Shown here in pieces: positions 7,497 through 15,317 of a DNA stretch of 19,794 nt. The first letter of the stretch is position 1, and each line of letters begins with the position of its first letter. Made by a program: the position numbers and the translations under genes. The notes below the pieces were generated by a model. It saw nothing but the letters and a program-made list of their open reading frames with translations. It searched no databases and was not told the origin of the DNA. Origin of the DNA: an uncultured Oscillospiraceae bacterium (GTDB lineage Bacteria; Bacillota; Clostridia; Oscillospirales; Acutalibacteraceae); assembly GCA_900552605.1 (NCBI GenBank), contig USAR01000003.1, positions 1-19,794 on the forward strand, given 5' to 3'.

Positions 7497-9181
7497 CGAA
7501 AGTGCTGAAAAGATTTTTTTGCGCAATACTCTTTGTTATAATGTTTATATCGGGGCTTTTTTCAAAGCCCCTGTTTCCGTTTTTCACACAGGCAAAATCT
7601 GCAAGCATTAAGAGCAATGAAGAAATCATTAAAACCGTAAGCGACGTTGCAAACGGAATTATAAAATGGAAAAAGGCTGACCTTAACGTCAAGGAAAACG
7701 AAAACCTTATAAATGATAAATATTTAGAGCTTGCCGGAACAACACCTGGCGATTGGTATCAAATAGGTCTTTCAAGGCTCGGCGTTAAGGATAATTATCA
7801 AGGCTATTTGGCGGTTATCAAAGACAAGGTGCGCGAGCGCTATGAAACAGAGGAAAAACTCAGCGCGGCAAAGGCTACCGAATGGCACAGAATATCGCTT
7901 GCGGTGCTTGCCGCAGGCGGCGATCCAACCGATATGGGTAAGGATAAAAAAGGAAACACAATAAATCTTATTGCCGACGGAACATATAACCGCGGCAAAA
8001 GCGCATCTCTCGGAAAGCAGGGTATAAACGGGTGGATATGGGGACTTATTGCACTCGACAGTATGCGCTATGAAATACCGAGCGATGCTTTTTACACTCG
8101 CGATGACATTATAAAAGAAATACTTTCAAGGCAGCTGCCGAGCGGCGGTTTTACGTTAAGCGGCACACAGCCCGACCCCGATATAACCGCAATGGCGCTG
8201 CAAGCCCTTGCTCCTTATTGTGAAAACGAAAAAGAATATATTTATAATGATTTTTTAACCGATGAAAAGAGAAATAAAACAGTTAAAAAAGTTGTGGATG
8301 AAGCGCTTAACTGCCTTTCAAAATTGCAGCTGGAATCAGGCGATTTTGAAAGCTGGGGCACGGTTAATGTTGAAAGCACAGATCAAGTTGTGGTGGCGCT
8401 TTGCTGCCTTAACATAAATCCGCTTACGGACAAGCGGTTCATTAAAAACGGAAACACATTGCTTGACGGCATTTTAAAATACAGAACACAAGACGGCGGC
8501 ATTGCACATTCATTTACATACAGCGAGGATAACCCGACGGCAAAGGCAGGCAAATCAAACTCTATGGCGGGCGAGCAAACGCTTTACACAATGGCAGCAC
8601 TTCTGAGGTTTTATAAGAATCAACGACCGCTGTACGATTTTCGCGCTGAAAAAGGCACTAAAAGCGTAAACGCCGAGTTTACAAATGAAGATAAAGCGGC
8701 GGCAGACGCACTGCCAAAGGTGCTTACAACTAAGGAATACTCCACAGTTGTAACATTGCTTGAAAGGCTGCAAAACAGCGAAGATTTTAATGGCAAGTCC
8801 GGATATTTAAAAAAGCTTAATGCGGCAAAGGAAGAAATATCAAAAATCGAAGCCGAAATTGCGAGCATTAACGCCGATATTAAAAGCGAGCTTTACCCGT
8901 TTGAAAAGCTTACAGTTAAAGACAAAGGCAAAATCGACGGCATTGTAAAGCGTTATGAAGCTCTTAGTAAATACGACAGAGAAAAAATTGAAGGATACGA
9001 AGATGTTATAAAATCCAAAACCAAGGTAGATAACCTTTTGAGAGGGTACATAATCGGCGCGGTGCTGGCGTTTTCAGCTGCCGTAATCGCGTTTTTTACC
9101 GTCAGGTCGATTGTAAAAAAACGAAGAAAAAAGCAGCGGGAAATGGAGCAGCTCGAAAAGCTTTATGAAGATGAGAAATGA
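7493..9181 (+). CDS. Membrane-anchored alpha/alpha-barrel protein (transcobalamin alpha-like), paralogue of the first operon gene
   Basis: The 562-residue protein starts at ATG 7493 in an ATGA overlap with the preceding gene, which suggests translational coupling. It has an N-terminal export signal (about 1-32) and a barrel domain (about 35-390). The barrel shares blocks with the protein at 1982-5872: TEWHR (H132), LIADGTYN, NGWIWGLIALD (from N179), DITAMALQALAPY (from D230), LTDKRF and LLDGIL. A charged, probably coiled helical region (about 430-515) leads to a transmembrane helix (about 518-540) and a basic cytoplasmic tail of roughly 25 residues. It lacks GLUG and Ig-like domains and a sorting signal, so it should sit closer to the membrane than its paralogue. 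It is probably the partner of the DUF4430 proteins on either side. Annotation pipelines often name such genes prenyltransferase or squalene oxidase repeat proteins; an enzymatic role is not supported here. Confidence 0.85.
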   Translation: MTKVLKRFFCAILFVIMFISGLFSKPLFPFFTQAKSASIKSNEEIIKTVSDVANGIIKWKKADLNVKENENLINDKYLELAGTTPGDWYQIGLSRLGVKDNYQGYLAVIKDKVRERYETEEKLSAAKATEWHRISLAVLAAGGDPTDMGKDKKGNTINLIADGTYNRGKSASLGKQGINGWIWGLIALDSMRYEIPSDAFYTRDDIIKEILSRQLPSGGFTLSGTQPDPDITAMALQALAPYCENEKEYIYNDFLTDEKRNKTVKKVVDEALNCLSKLQLESGDFESWGTVNVESTDQVVVALCCLNINPLTDKRFIKNGNTLLDGILKYRTQDGGIAHSFTYSEDNPTAKAGKSNSMAGEQTLYTMAALLRFYKNQRPLYDFRAEKGTKSVNAEFTNEDKAAADALPKVLTTKEYSTVVTLLERLQNSEDFNGKSGYLKKLNAAKEEISKIEAEIASINADIKSELYPFEKLTVKDKGKIDGIVKRYEALSKYDREKIEGYEDVIKSKTKVDNLLRGYIIGAVLAFSAAVIAFFTVRSIVKKRRKKQREMEQLEKLYEDEK

Positions 9182-9238
9182 TGCAGTTTTACAAGAGGTA
9201 TTCAGATAATTAAAACAAAAAGAAAGGAGAGTGTCGGC

Positions 9239-9796
9239 TTGAGAAAAAACATAATTGCTCTGCTTTGCGTAATTTTGCTTGCGGCAATTGTTATTAACGG
9301 AACTGAAATACAGTCGGTTGATGAATATTACCTTACCCATATTGACGATATAAAAAAAGACAGCAAGACAGTAACTCTGAGTATCCGATGCGACACTATC
9401 CTTGATAACTACCAAGACCTAGAGCCGCAGCTGAGAACGGAAAAATATGTTCCCAAAGACGGCGTTATATTAAAGCCTACCGTATATGTTTTGCGTGAGG
9501 GCGACACGGTTTTTGATATATTAGACCGCGCAGTAAGAAAAAACAAGATACAAATGGAATATCAGGGCGCCGATAAAAACAGCTACGGCAGCGTTTATGT
9601 TAAGGGAATACACTATCTTTATGAGTTTTCGTGCGGTCCGCTTTCAGGCTGGATGTACCGCGTTGACGGAGTTTTTCCGAATTACGGTTGCTCGAAATAT
9701 AAGCTTCACGACAAGCAAAATATTGAGTGGATATACACTTGTAACCTCGGCAAAGATGTAGGCTGCGAGTGGGTTGAGGAGGAAGGTGCGCAGTGA
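9239..9796 (+). CDS. Small membrane-tethered DUF4430 (transcobalamin beta-like) protein
   Basis: The 185-residue protein starts at TTG 9239, with AAAGGAGA about 8 nt upstream. One hydrophobic N-terminal segment (about 4-20) acts as a signal or signal anchor. No lipobox is evident, because the Cys at position 10 lies inside the hydrophobic stretch. The DUF4430 domain covers most of the rest and ends in GWMYRVDGVFPN (from G137), with GCSKYKL after it. Cysteines at 51, 132, 151, 168 and 176 could form disulfides outside the cell. The gene follows the barrel gene by 57 nt, and its stop codon overlaps the GTG start of EcfT, tying it to the transporter. I infer that it is the membrane-proximal beta half that presents cobalamin to the transporter. 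Confidence 0.82.
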   Translation: MRKNIIALLCVILLAAIVINGTEIQSVDEYYLTHIDDIKKDSKTVTLSIRCDTILDNYQDLEPQLRTEKYVPKDGVILKPTVYVLREGDTVFDILDRAVRKNKIQMEYQGADKNSYGSVYVKGIHYLYEFSCGPLSGWMYRVDGVFPNYGCSKYKLHDKQNIEWIYTCNLGKDVGCEWVEEEGAQ

Positions 9797-10674
9797 AGGC
9801 ATTTGCAAGTTATCATCCGTCGGTGTTGTTTTTGTATTTTGTGTGCATTATCACCGTTTCAATGTTTATAAATAATCCTATAACGCTTTGCCTTTCGCTT
9901 TTGGGCGGTATTCTTTTTTGCTTAATGCTGCAAAGGCGCAGCGAGATACCCGGCAATATCGGCTTTTATGTGCCGCTTTTTTTAATTATTGCCCTAACCA
10001 ATCCGCTGTTTTCACATAACGGTGTAACGCCGCTGTTCTTTCTAAACGGAAATCCTGTAACTTTGGAAGCCTTCGCTTACGGCGCAGCCTTTGCCGCTGC
10101 TGCGGTGGGCGTTATTCTGTGGTGCAAGTGTTACAGCGAGATTATGACAAGCGATAAATTTCTGTATTTGTTTTCGGCTGCTGTGCCAAAGCTTGCACTT
10201 GTAATTTCATCGGCTCTGCGATTTATCCCGCTGTTTAAACGGCAGCTTAAAAAGGTTAATGCCGCACAAAAGGCAATGGGACTGTATTCTTCAAAAAGCA
10301 TTCCCGACAGAATAAAAAGCTGCGGCAGGGTGTTTTTGGCAATGGTGTCGTGGTCGCTTGAAAGTGCAGTGGAAACGTCTATGTCAATGAAAGCGCGAGG
10401 CTACGGAACGGCACGCAGAAGCAACTTCTCCGTTTTTCGTTTTAAAGAGCGCGACGGTGTTTTGCTGATGGTTTGCGCTTTGCTTTTTTTAACAGTGCTT
10501 TTCGGCAGTTCCTCAGGAATACTGAATTTTTACTATTATCCGGAAATCAGTAAGCTTTCGTTAAGCACTCCTGCCGTAATAGTTTATACAGTGTTCGGCA
10601 CACTGTCGTTTTTGCCTTTTATGATTGAAGTTAAGGAGGCTGCCGTGTGGAAATACTGCGTGTCGAAAATTTAA
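9793..10674 (+). CDS. ECF transporter transmembrane component (EcfT)
   Basis: The 293-residue membrane protein starts at GTG 9793 in a GTGA overlap with the DUF4430 gene. Several hydrophobic segments fill the N-terminal half and the C-terminus. Between them lies the cytoplasmic coupling region, with SMKARGYG (Ala-Arg-Gly at 201-203), the signature through which EcfT contacts the ATPases. In ECF importers the T subunit links the ATPase pair to the substrate-binding S subunit. The ATPase gene overlaps its 3' end by 28 nt, and the S component follows. This is therefore a dedicated module (group I) and not a shared housekeeping one. Confidence 0.88.
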   Translation: MKAFASYHPSVLFLYFVCIITVSMFINNPITLCLSLLGGILFCLMLQRRSEIPGNIGFYVPLFLIIALTNPLFSHNGVTPLFFLNGNPVTLEAFAYGAAFAAAAVGVILWCKCYSEIMTSDKFLYLFSAAVPKLALVISSALRFIPLFKRQLKKVNAAQKAMGLYSSKSIPDRIKSCGRVFLAMVSWSLESAVETSMSMKARGYGTARRSNFSVFRFKERDGVLLMVCALLFLTVLFGSSSGILNFYYYPEISKLSLSTPAVIVYTVFGTLSFLPFMIEVKEAAVWKYCVSKI

Positions 10675-12320
10675 CATTTAAATATCCCGGTTCCGAAAAC
10701 ACAGCGTTAAACGGCGTTAGCTTCAGCGTTAACAGCGGCGACTTTGTTGTGCTTTGCGGAGAATCCGGCTGTGGAAAAACAACGCTTTTAAAGCTGCTTA
10801 AAAAGTCGCTGAGCCCTAAAGGAGAGCTTAGCGGAGAGATCCTTTATTTCGGCAAGAGCCGCAATGAGATAAGCGATAAAACCGACGCCGAGGACATAGG
10901 CTTTGTTTTGCAGAATCCGGAAACGCAAATTGTTACCGACAAGGTGTGGCATGAGCTTGCGTTCGGGCTTGAAAACCTTGGTATAAAAACCGATGTTATT
11001 CGCCGACGTGTTGCCGAAATGGCTAACTATTTCGGCATTAACGGTTGGTTCCGTAAGAAAACAAGCGAGCTTTCGGGCGGTCAGAAACAGCTGCTCAATC
11101 TTGCGGCAGTTATGGTTATGCAGCCGAAGGTTTTAATATTGGATGAGCCCACAAGCCGCCTTGACCCGATTGCCGCATCTGATTTTTTGGCAACACTCAA
11201 TAAGCTTAACCGTGAGCTTGGACTTACGGTTATTATTGCCGAGCACTGTTTGGAAGAGGTCTTCCCGATTGCCGACCGTGTTTTGCTTATGGAAAACGGC
11301 AAGGTGCTTCTTAATGACAGTCCTCGAAATATTGCACCGATGCTTTCGAAAACGAATAATAATCACAAAATGCTTGCGGCACTTCCTGCGGCAACTCGTG
11401 TTTTTGGAAGTCTTGAAACTTCCGACGACTGTCCGCTGACAGTTAAAGAAGGTAGAGCGTTTTTGCAAAAGCACTTTGCAAGTAATGCACCTGTCGATTT
11501 CAGAACTGAGGAAAAGCGTGAGGAAACCACTGCAATTGAGCTTAAAAATGTGTGGTTTAGATATGAAAAAGACCTGCCGGATATTTTAAGAGGAGCATCG
11601 CTTAAAATAAACAGCGGAGAACACTGCTGTGTGCTTGGAGGAAACGGCAGCGGAAAAACGACAATGCTCAATGTTATTTCAGGCATTTCAAAGGCATATC
11701 GCGGAAAGGTTTTTATAAACCAAATACCGATTAAAAGCTATAAGGGAAACTCGCTTTACAGAAATAATCTGGCATATTTACCGCAAGACCCCATTAGCGT
11801 TTTTATTAAGGACACTGTGCAAGACGACCTTTCGGAAATACTCTCGGCGCTTGAAGTGCCGAAATCCGAGAGGGAAGAGAAAATAAAGAAAGCCGCAAGA
11901 GCGGTTGGTGTTGAAAAGCTGCTGTCGCGTCATCCGTACGATTTAAGCGGCGGAGAGCAGCAAAAATGCGCAATTGCAAAAATGCTGCTGCTTAACCCTA
12001 AAATTTTACTTTGCGATGAACCTACTAAGGGCATCGACGCCGCGGCCAAGCAGGAGCTTGGCAGAATTTTCAAAGAACTTTTAAAAAGCGGTATAACCGT
12101 GCTTACAGTTACACACGATGTTGAGTTTGCGGCTGAATTTGCAGACCGATGTGCGCTGTTTTTCGACGGCGAGATTCTTTCCGCTGCACAGCCGGCAGAG
12201 TTTTTTGCGGAAAACAGCTTTTACACAACAGCGGCTAACAGAATGGCGCGAGGTCTTTGCAAAACCGCGATTACCTGCGATAATGTTGTGAAATTTTGCA
12301 AAGGAGAAAATAAAGAATGA
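10647..12320 (+). CDS. Fused two-domain ECF ATPase (EcfA-A')
   Basis: The 557-residue protein starts at GTG 10647 behind AAGGAGG at 10633-10639, inside the end of the T gene. Two complete ABC nucleotide-binding domains lie in tandem. Domain 1 has Walker A GESGCGKTT (38-46), Q-loop QNPETQ, signature LSGGQKQ (about 141) and Walker B LILDEPT. Domain 2 has Walker A GGNGSGKTT (from about 331), Q-loop QDPIS, signature LSGGEQQ (about 433) and Walker B ILLCDEPT. Both domains keep an H-loop His (AEHC, VTHD). Each site therefore looks competent for ATP hydrolysis, which would power the importer. Fusion of the two ECF ATPases is known in some dedicated ECF systems. Its stop overlaps the next start as ATGA. 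Confidence 0.92.
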   Translation: MEILRVENLTFKYPGSENTALNGVSFSVNSGDFVVLCGESGCGKTTLLKLLKKSLSPKGELSGEILYFGKSRNEISDKTDAEDIGFVLQNPETQIVTDKVWHELAFGLENLGIKTDVIRRRVAEMANYFGINGWFRKKTSELSGGQKQLLNLAAVMVMQPKVLILDEPTSRLDPIAASDFLATLNKLNRELGLTVIIAEHCLEEVFPIADRVLLMENGKVLLNDSPRNIAPMLSKTNNNHKMLAALPAATRVFGSLETSDDCPLTVKEGRAFLQKHFASNAPVDFRTEEKREETTAIELKNVWFRYEKDLPDILRGASLKINSGEHCCVLGGNGSGKTTMLNVISGISKAYRGKVFINQIPIKSYKGNSLYRNNLAYLPQDPISVFIKDTVQDDLSEILSALEVPKSEREEKIKKAARAVGVEKLLSRHPYDLSGGEQQKCAIAKMLLLNPKILLCDEPTKGIDAAAKQELGRIFKELLKSGITVLTVTHDVEFAAEFADRCALFFDGEILSAAQPAEFFAENSFYTTAANRMARGLCKTAITCDNVVKFCKGENKE

Positions 12321-13012
12321 TAAATAATCCGTGGCAAAAGGTAAGAAAATACCTCTGGCTTTGTCTTCCGTGCCTGATTTTTCCCGTCATTGCACTGCTC
12401 GGAGTGTTGGTATTTCCGGAAAAAGCGTTTGCTTTTGTAACACTCGCGGCAACCATTCTTGCCACAGTGCCGATGTTTGTGCGGTTTGAACGCGGCAAAG
12501 CAGACGCAGGAGAGCTTGTGCTGATTGCGGCAATGACCGCGCTTTCGGTTGTCGGCAGAATGGCGTTTTCGCCTGTCCCGGGATTTAAACCTGTAACCGC
12601 AATGGCTGTGATAACGGCAATGTATTTCGGAAGTGAGGCAGGCTTTTTAACGGGTGCGCTTTCGGCTGTGATATCTAATTTTTATTTCGGACAAGGACCA
12701 TGGACTCCGTTTCAGATGTTCAGCTGGGGCATTTTGGGTTTGATTGCCGGTTTTTTGGCGGATCGACTTAAGAAAAACCGATGGTGGCTTTTGTTATTCG
12801 GTGCTTTTTCAGGCATTTTGTATTCACTTTTAATGGACGTTTATACGGTGCTTTGGGCAGACGGATATTTTAATATTAAACGGTATCTTGCGGCGATTTT
12901 TTCATCGGCTTATTTTACTGCTGTCTACGCTGTTTCAAATGTGGTATTTTTGCTGCTGTTTGCAAAACCTATCGGCAAAGTACTCTACAGAATTAAAAGC
13001 AAGTTTTTTTAA
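12317..13012 (+). CDS. ECF transporter S component, probable cobalamin-specific (CbrT-like)
   Basis: The 231-residue integral membrane protein starts at ATG 12317, 11 nt after AAGGAG. Two N-terminal hydrophobic helices (about 12-54) precede the S-component core (about 64-218) of further helices. The core contains a surface motif GPWTPFQ (127-133) followed by MFSWGILGLIAG. S components are the membrane-embedded substrate binders of ECF importers. Specificity cannot be read from motifs alone. The B12 riboswitch, the transcobalamin-like proteins in the same operon, and the position as last gene of a complete T-A-A'-S set all point to cobalamin or a corrinoid precursor. Alternatives are other S-subunit specificities in the same broad family. 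A terminator follows 10 nt after the stop. Confidence 0.78.
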   Translation: MINNPWQKVRKYLWLCLPCLIFPVIALLGVLVFPEKAFAFVTLAATILATVPMFVRFERGKADAGELVLIAAMTALSVVGRMAFSPVPGFKPVTAMAVITAMYFGSEAGFLTGALSAVISNFYFGQGPWTPFQMFSWGILGLIAGFLADRLKKNRWWLLLFGAFSGILYSLLMDVYTVLWADGYFNIKRYLAAIFSSAYFTAVYAVSNVVFLLLFAKPIGKVLYRIKSKFF

Positions 13013-13021
13013 AAGCAAACT

Positions 13022-13062
13022 AAAAGCACGCAAGACTTTTCGTTAAGTCTGCGTGCTTTTTT
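13022..13062 (+). terminator. Terminator of the cobalamin operon
   Basis: AAAAGCACGC-AAGACTT pairs with AAGTCTGCGTGCTTTT (one bulged A) around the loop TTCGTT, and TTTTTTC follows. It lies 10 nt after the S-component stop and ends the operon. The A-rich 5' side means it could also work on the minus strand. Confidence 0.85.
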
Positions 13063-13095
13063 CTTAGTTTAGGTTATTTTATAATGGTTATCGTA

Positions 13096-13292
13096 TGTCG
13101 AAATAATGAAAGTATTTCATATTTCGACACCAAATCTTTGATTTGGCAACAAATTTTTAAAGAAAATTTGACAATACCGATTGCAATGATATAGTGCGAA
13201 CCGAAATATAAAAATATTCCGATTCGCAAAGCCGATTTTATCGGCTTGATTGAAACGTCTCTGTCGTTTCAATCCGCTATAATCATTATAGC
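13096..13292. repeat. Array of seven consecutive small inverted repeats
   Basis: Seven hairpin-forming palindromes are packed into 197 bp: 13096-13129, 13130-13146, 13150-13170, 13195-13228, 13229-13247, 13248-13274 and 13276-13292. Several are perfect (for example CCAAATC-TTT-GATTTGG and GATTGAAACG-7-CGTTTCAATC), and the last four nearly abut. Only the last two could also carry promoter-like bases: TATAAT at 13278-13283, with no well-spaced -35. The block separates the B12 operon terminator from the sortase start. It has no coding value and resembles a composite intergenic repeat. The surrounding gap (13013-13311) holds nothing else recognisable. Confidence 0.75.
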
Positions 13293-13311
13293 AACAAGGG
13301 TGGTGAGGTTG

Positions 13312-14070
13312 TTGAAGAAAAAATGGTGGCGTGTGCTGTCGCGTGTGCTTGCTGCGGTGTCAGCGGTGCTGCTTATATTGCTCGGAATATATTTTATATC
13401 GATGCGCAAAAATGCCGAAGAAGCCAAGAAGCTGAGCTCAAATGCGCGCAAAATTGAGAATGTGCAAAGCACAGTTCTTCCCAAAAATCCTATCAATTTT
13501 AAAACGCTGAAAAAGGAAAACAAGGATATTTACGCATGGATAAACATACCCAATACACAAGTAGACTACCCGATCGTGCAAGCGTACAGCGAGGACGATG
13601 ATTTTTACCTTGACCATAACATTCAAAAGAATTATGATATAAACGGCGCTATTTACACAGAAAAGCTTAATTCGAAAGATTTCGGCGACCGCAACACCGT
13701 GATTTACGGTCACAATATGCTGGACGGCTCAATGTTTCAAAACCTGCATAAATTTCGTGATAAGGTTTTTTTCGATAAGAATAAATACTTTACAATATAC
13801 ACCGAGGGTCACATTTTAAAGTACGAAATTTTTGCCGCTTATAAATATGATGACAGACACATTTTAAATTCTTTTGATTTTGAAAACGATGAAGTTTTCG
13901 AGGAATACTTAAAAGAGGTTCAGTCGCCGCGCTCGCTTGAGGTCAACAAGCGTCAGGTCACGCTTACAAAGGAAAGTCGTCTTGTTACCTTGAGCACTTG
14001 CATCGGCAACGAGAGCAGTTACAGATATTTGGTGCAGGGGGTGCTTGTTGATGACACCGTCACAGAATGA
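13312..14070 (+). CDS. Class B sortase
   Basis: The TTG at 13312 (252 residues) is preferred. It follows AAGGGTGG by about 8 nt and gives a standard signal anchor (basic start, hydrophobic to about residue 31). The open frame back to 13246 would encode its first residues from the hairpin array. TTG 13309 is also possible. The catalytic triad is visible: His134 in YGHNM, Cys230 in TLSTC, and Arg238 in SSYRYLVQG. The layout and TLSTC match class B sortases, membrane transpeptidases that join surface proteins to the cell wall. The class B enzyme of C. difficile accepts (S/P)PxTG signals, which fits the SPKTG of the protein at 1982-5872. That protein is the only sortase substrate seen in this window. 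The 3' end overlaps the LCP gene. Confidence 0.88.
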   Translation: MKKKWWRVLSRVLAAVSAVLLILLGIYFISMRKNAEEAKKLSSNARKIENVQSTVLPKNPINFKTLKKENKDIYAWINIPNTQVDYPIVQAYSEDDDFYLDHNIQKNYDINGAIYTEKLNSKDFGDRNTVIYGHNMLDGSMFQNLHKFRDKVFFDKNKYFTIYTEGHILKYEIFAAYKYDDRHILNSFDFENDEVFEEYLKEVQSPRSLEVNKRQVTLTKESRLVTLSTCIGNESSYRYLVQGVLVDDTVTE

Positions 14071-15205
14071 TAAAAACGAGATTAAAATGGATTATATAGG
14101 CTTTGATAAGGATAGCCTTAAACGTGATGAGCAAAAGAAAGCGAGAGAGAAAAACCGGCGCGACGAAAGAAAAAAATCGATAAAAAAACGTGTGCTTACG
14201 GTTATCGGGCTCAGCGTACCGTCTCTTATTGTTACATTTGCGCTGGCGCTTGTTGTTATGGTTGCTATCGGTAAAAGCCAAATGCTGAGAATGAATACGG
14301 CAAGCCTTGATCTGCCGGAAATCGAATCGGTTGCGGCGGAGGACAGCGGAAAAACAATTACTTATAACGGAGCTACCTATAAGCTCAACAAAAATGTTAC
14401 CGCAATTCTTTGTATGGGTATCGATCGCAGCACCGTTACCGGCGCCGATTCTTACGGCGGCAACGGGCAGTCCGACGCTAACTTCCTGCTAACGATAGAT
14501 ACAAAAAGCGGCAGAACATGCATTATACCTATCAACCGAGACACTATGGTGGATGCCAACGTGTATTCCGAAAAGGGTTCCTTTGCAGGAGCGCAAAGGC
14601 AACAGCTATGTCTGGCATTTGCCAACGGCGACGGCAGCAAAAAAAGCTGTCAGAATATGTTAAGGAGCGTTTCGTCGTTGTTTTACGGAATTCCCGTTGA
14701 AACCTATATGGCAATCGACCTTGAGGCGATAGGAGTGCTTAACAATGCAGTAGGCGGTGTCACCGTTACAGCACCGGAAAGCTATACCTACCGCGAAGTC
14801 GTGTTTAAAAAAGGGGAGGCAATAAAGCTTGATTCTGCACTTAAAGCCGAGGCTTTTGTGAGATACCGTGATATAAACCGTTTCGGCTCTAACGTTGACA
14901 GAATGAATCGTCAAAAGCAATTCTTACTTGCTTGGTCAAAGGCGGCAATTTCAAAAACCAAGCAGAATATTACTTTCCCCGTTTCGCTTTACAATCTTGC
15001 AGCCGATTATGACATCAACAACCTCAACATTTCCAAAATTTCTTTTTTAACATCAGTTGTAATCGGTAACGGGAAAAATGTTAATCTGGAGTTTAAAAGC
15101 ATTGAAGGCACGCTGAAGCAGGGCGAAAAGTATGCAGAGTTTGTGCCCGATGAGCAAAAGCTTTTTGAACTGATTTTGGACGTTTTTTACGATAAACAGG
15201 ACTGA
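14051..15205 (+). CDS. LytR-CpsA-Psr (LCP) family cell-wall glycopolymer transferase
   Basis: The ATG at 14051 (384 residues) lies 10 nt after AGGGGG; in-frame TTG codons at 14045 and 14048 are alternatives. A basic cytoplasmic N-terminus precedes a transmembrane helix (about 45-72). The extracellular LCP domain (about 110-310) shows the family pattern: GIDRS, SDANFLLTID, INRDT (Arg163-Asp164), LNNAVGGVTV, VRYRD (Arg271, Arg273) and DRMNRQKQ (Arg284, Arg287). These arginines and aspartates bind the polyprenyl pyrophosphate substrate in characterised members. LCP enzymes move teichoic-acid-like or capsular polymers from lipid carriers to peptidoglycan. It overlaps the sortase gene by 20 nt, so the two are probably co-transcribed as a cell-envelope pair. 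Confidence 0.9.
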   Translation: MTPSQNDKNEIKMDYIGFDKDSLKRDEQKKAREKNRRDERKKSIKKRVLTVIGLSVPSLIVTFALALVVMVAIGKSQMLRMNTASLDLPEIESVAAEDSGKTITYNGATYKLNKNVTAILCMGIDRSTVTGADSYGGNGQSDANFLLTIDTKSGRTCIIPINRDTMVDANVYSEKGSFAGAQRQQLCLAFANGDGSKKSCQNMLRSVSSLFYGIPVETYMAIDLEAIGVLNNAVGGVTVTAPESYTYREVVFKKGEAIKLDSALKAEAFVRYRDINRFGSNVDRMNRQKQFLLAWSKAAISKTKQNITFPVSLYNLAADYDINNLNISKISFLTSVVIGNGKNVNLEFKSIEGTLKQGEKYAEFVPDEQKLFELILDVFYDKQD

Positions 15206-15268
15206 TTGCAGAACGCCGACTGTTGATAATATCAGTGTTAAAAAACAAATGGCAAAATCGTGCAAGCC

Positions 15269-15307
15269 AAGCACGGCTGCGAAAAAAACAGCCGTGCTTT
15301 GCTTTTT
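15269..15307 (+). terminator. Terminator of the sortase-LCP operon
   Basis: AAGCACGGCTG (15269-15279) pairs perfectly with CAGCCGTGCTT (15289-15299), followed by TGCTTTTT. It lies about 65 nt after the LCP stop. Confidence 0.8.
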
Positions 15308-15317
15308 GATTTGCGTT

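Noticed and set aside
1982-9181. Terpene cyclase or prenyltransferase enzymes
   Set aside because: The barrels share the fold, but both proteins are exported, surface-anchored and under a B12 riboswitch, and I see no DDxD or DxDD-type catalytic motif at the expected position.
13096-13292. CRISPR array
   Set aside because: The units differ in sequence and length, and there are no identical direct repeats with unique spacers.
13246-13311. Extended N-terminus of the sortase
   Set aside because: These codons lie in the last hairpins of the repeat array and put extra residues ahead of a normal signal anchor. The TTG at 13312 has a better ribosome site.
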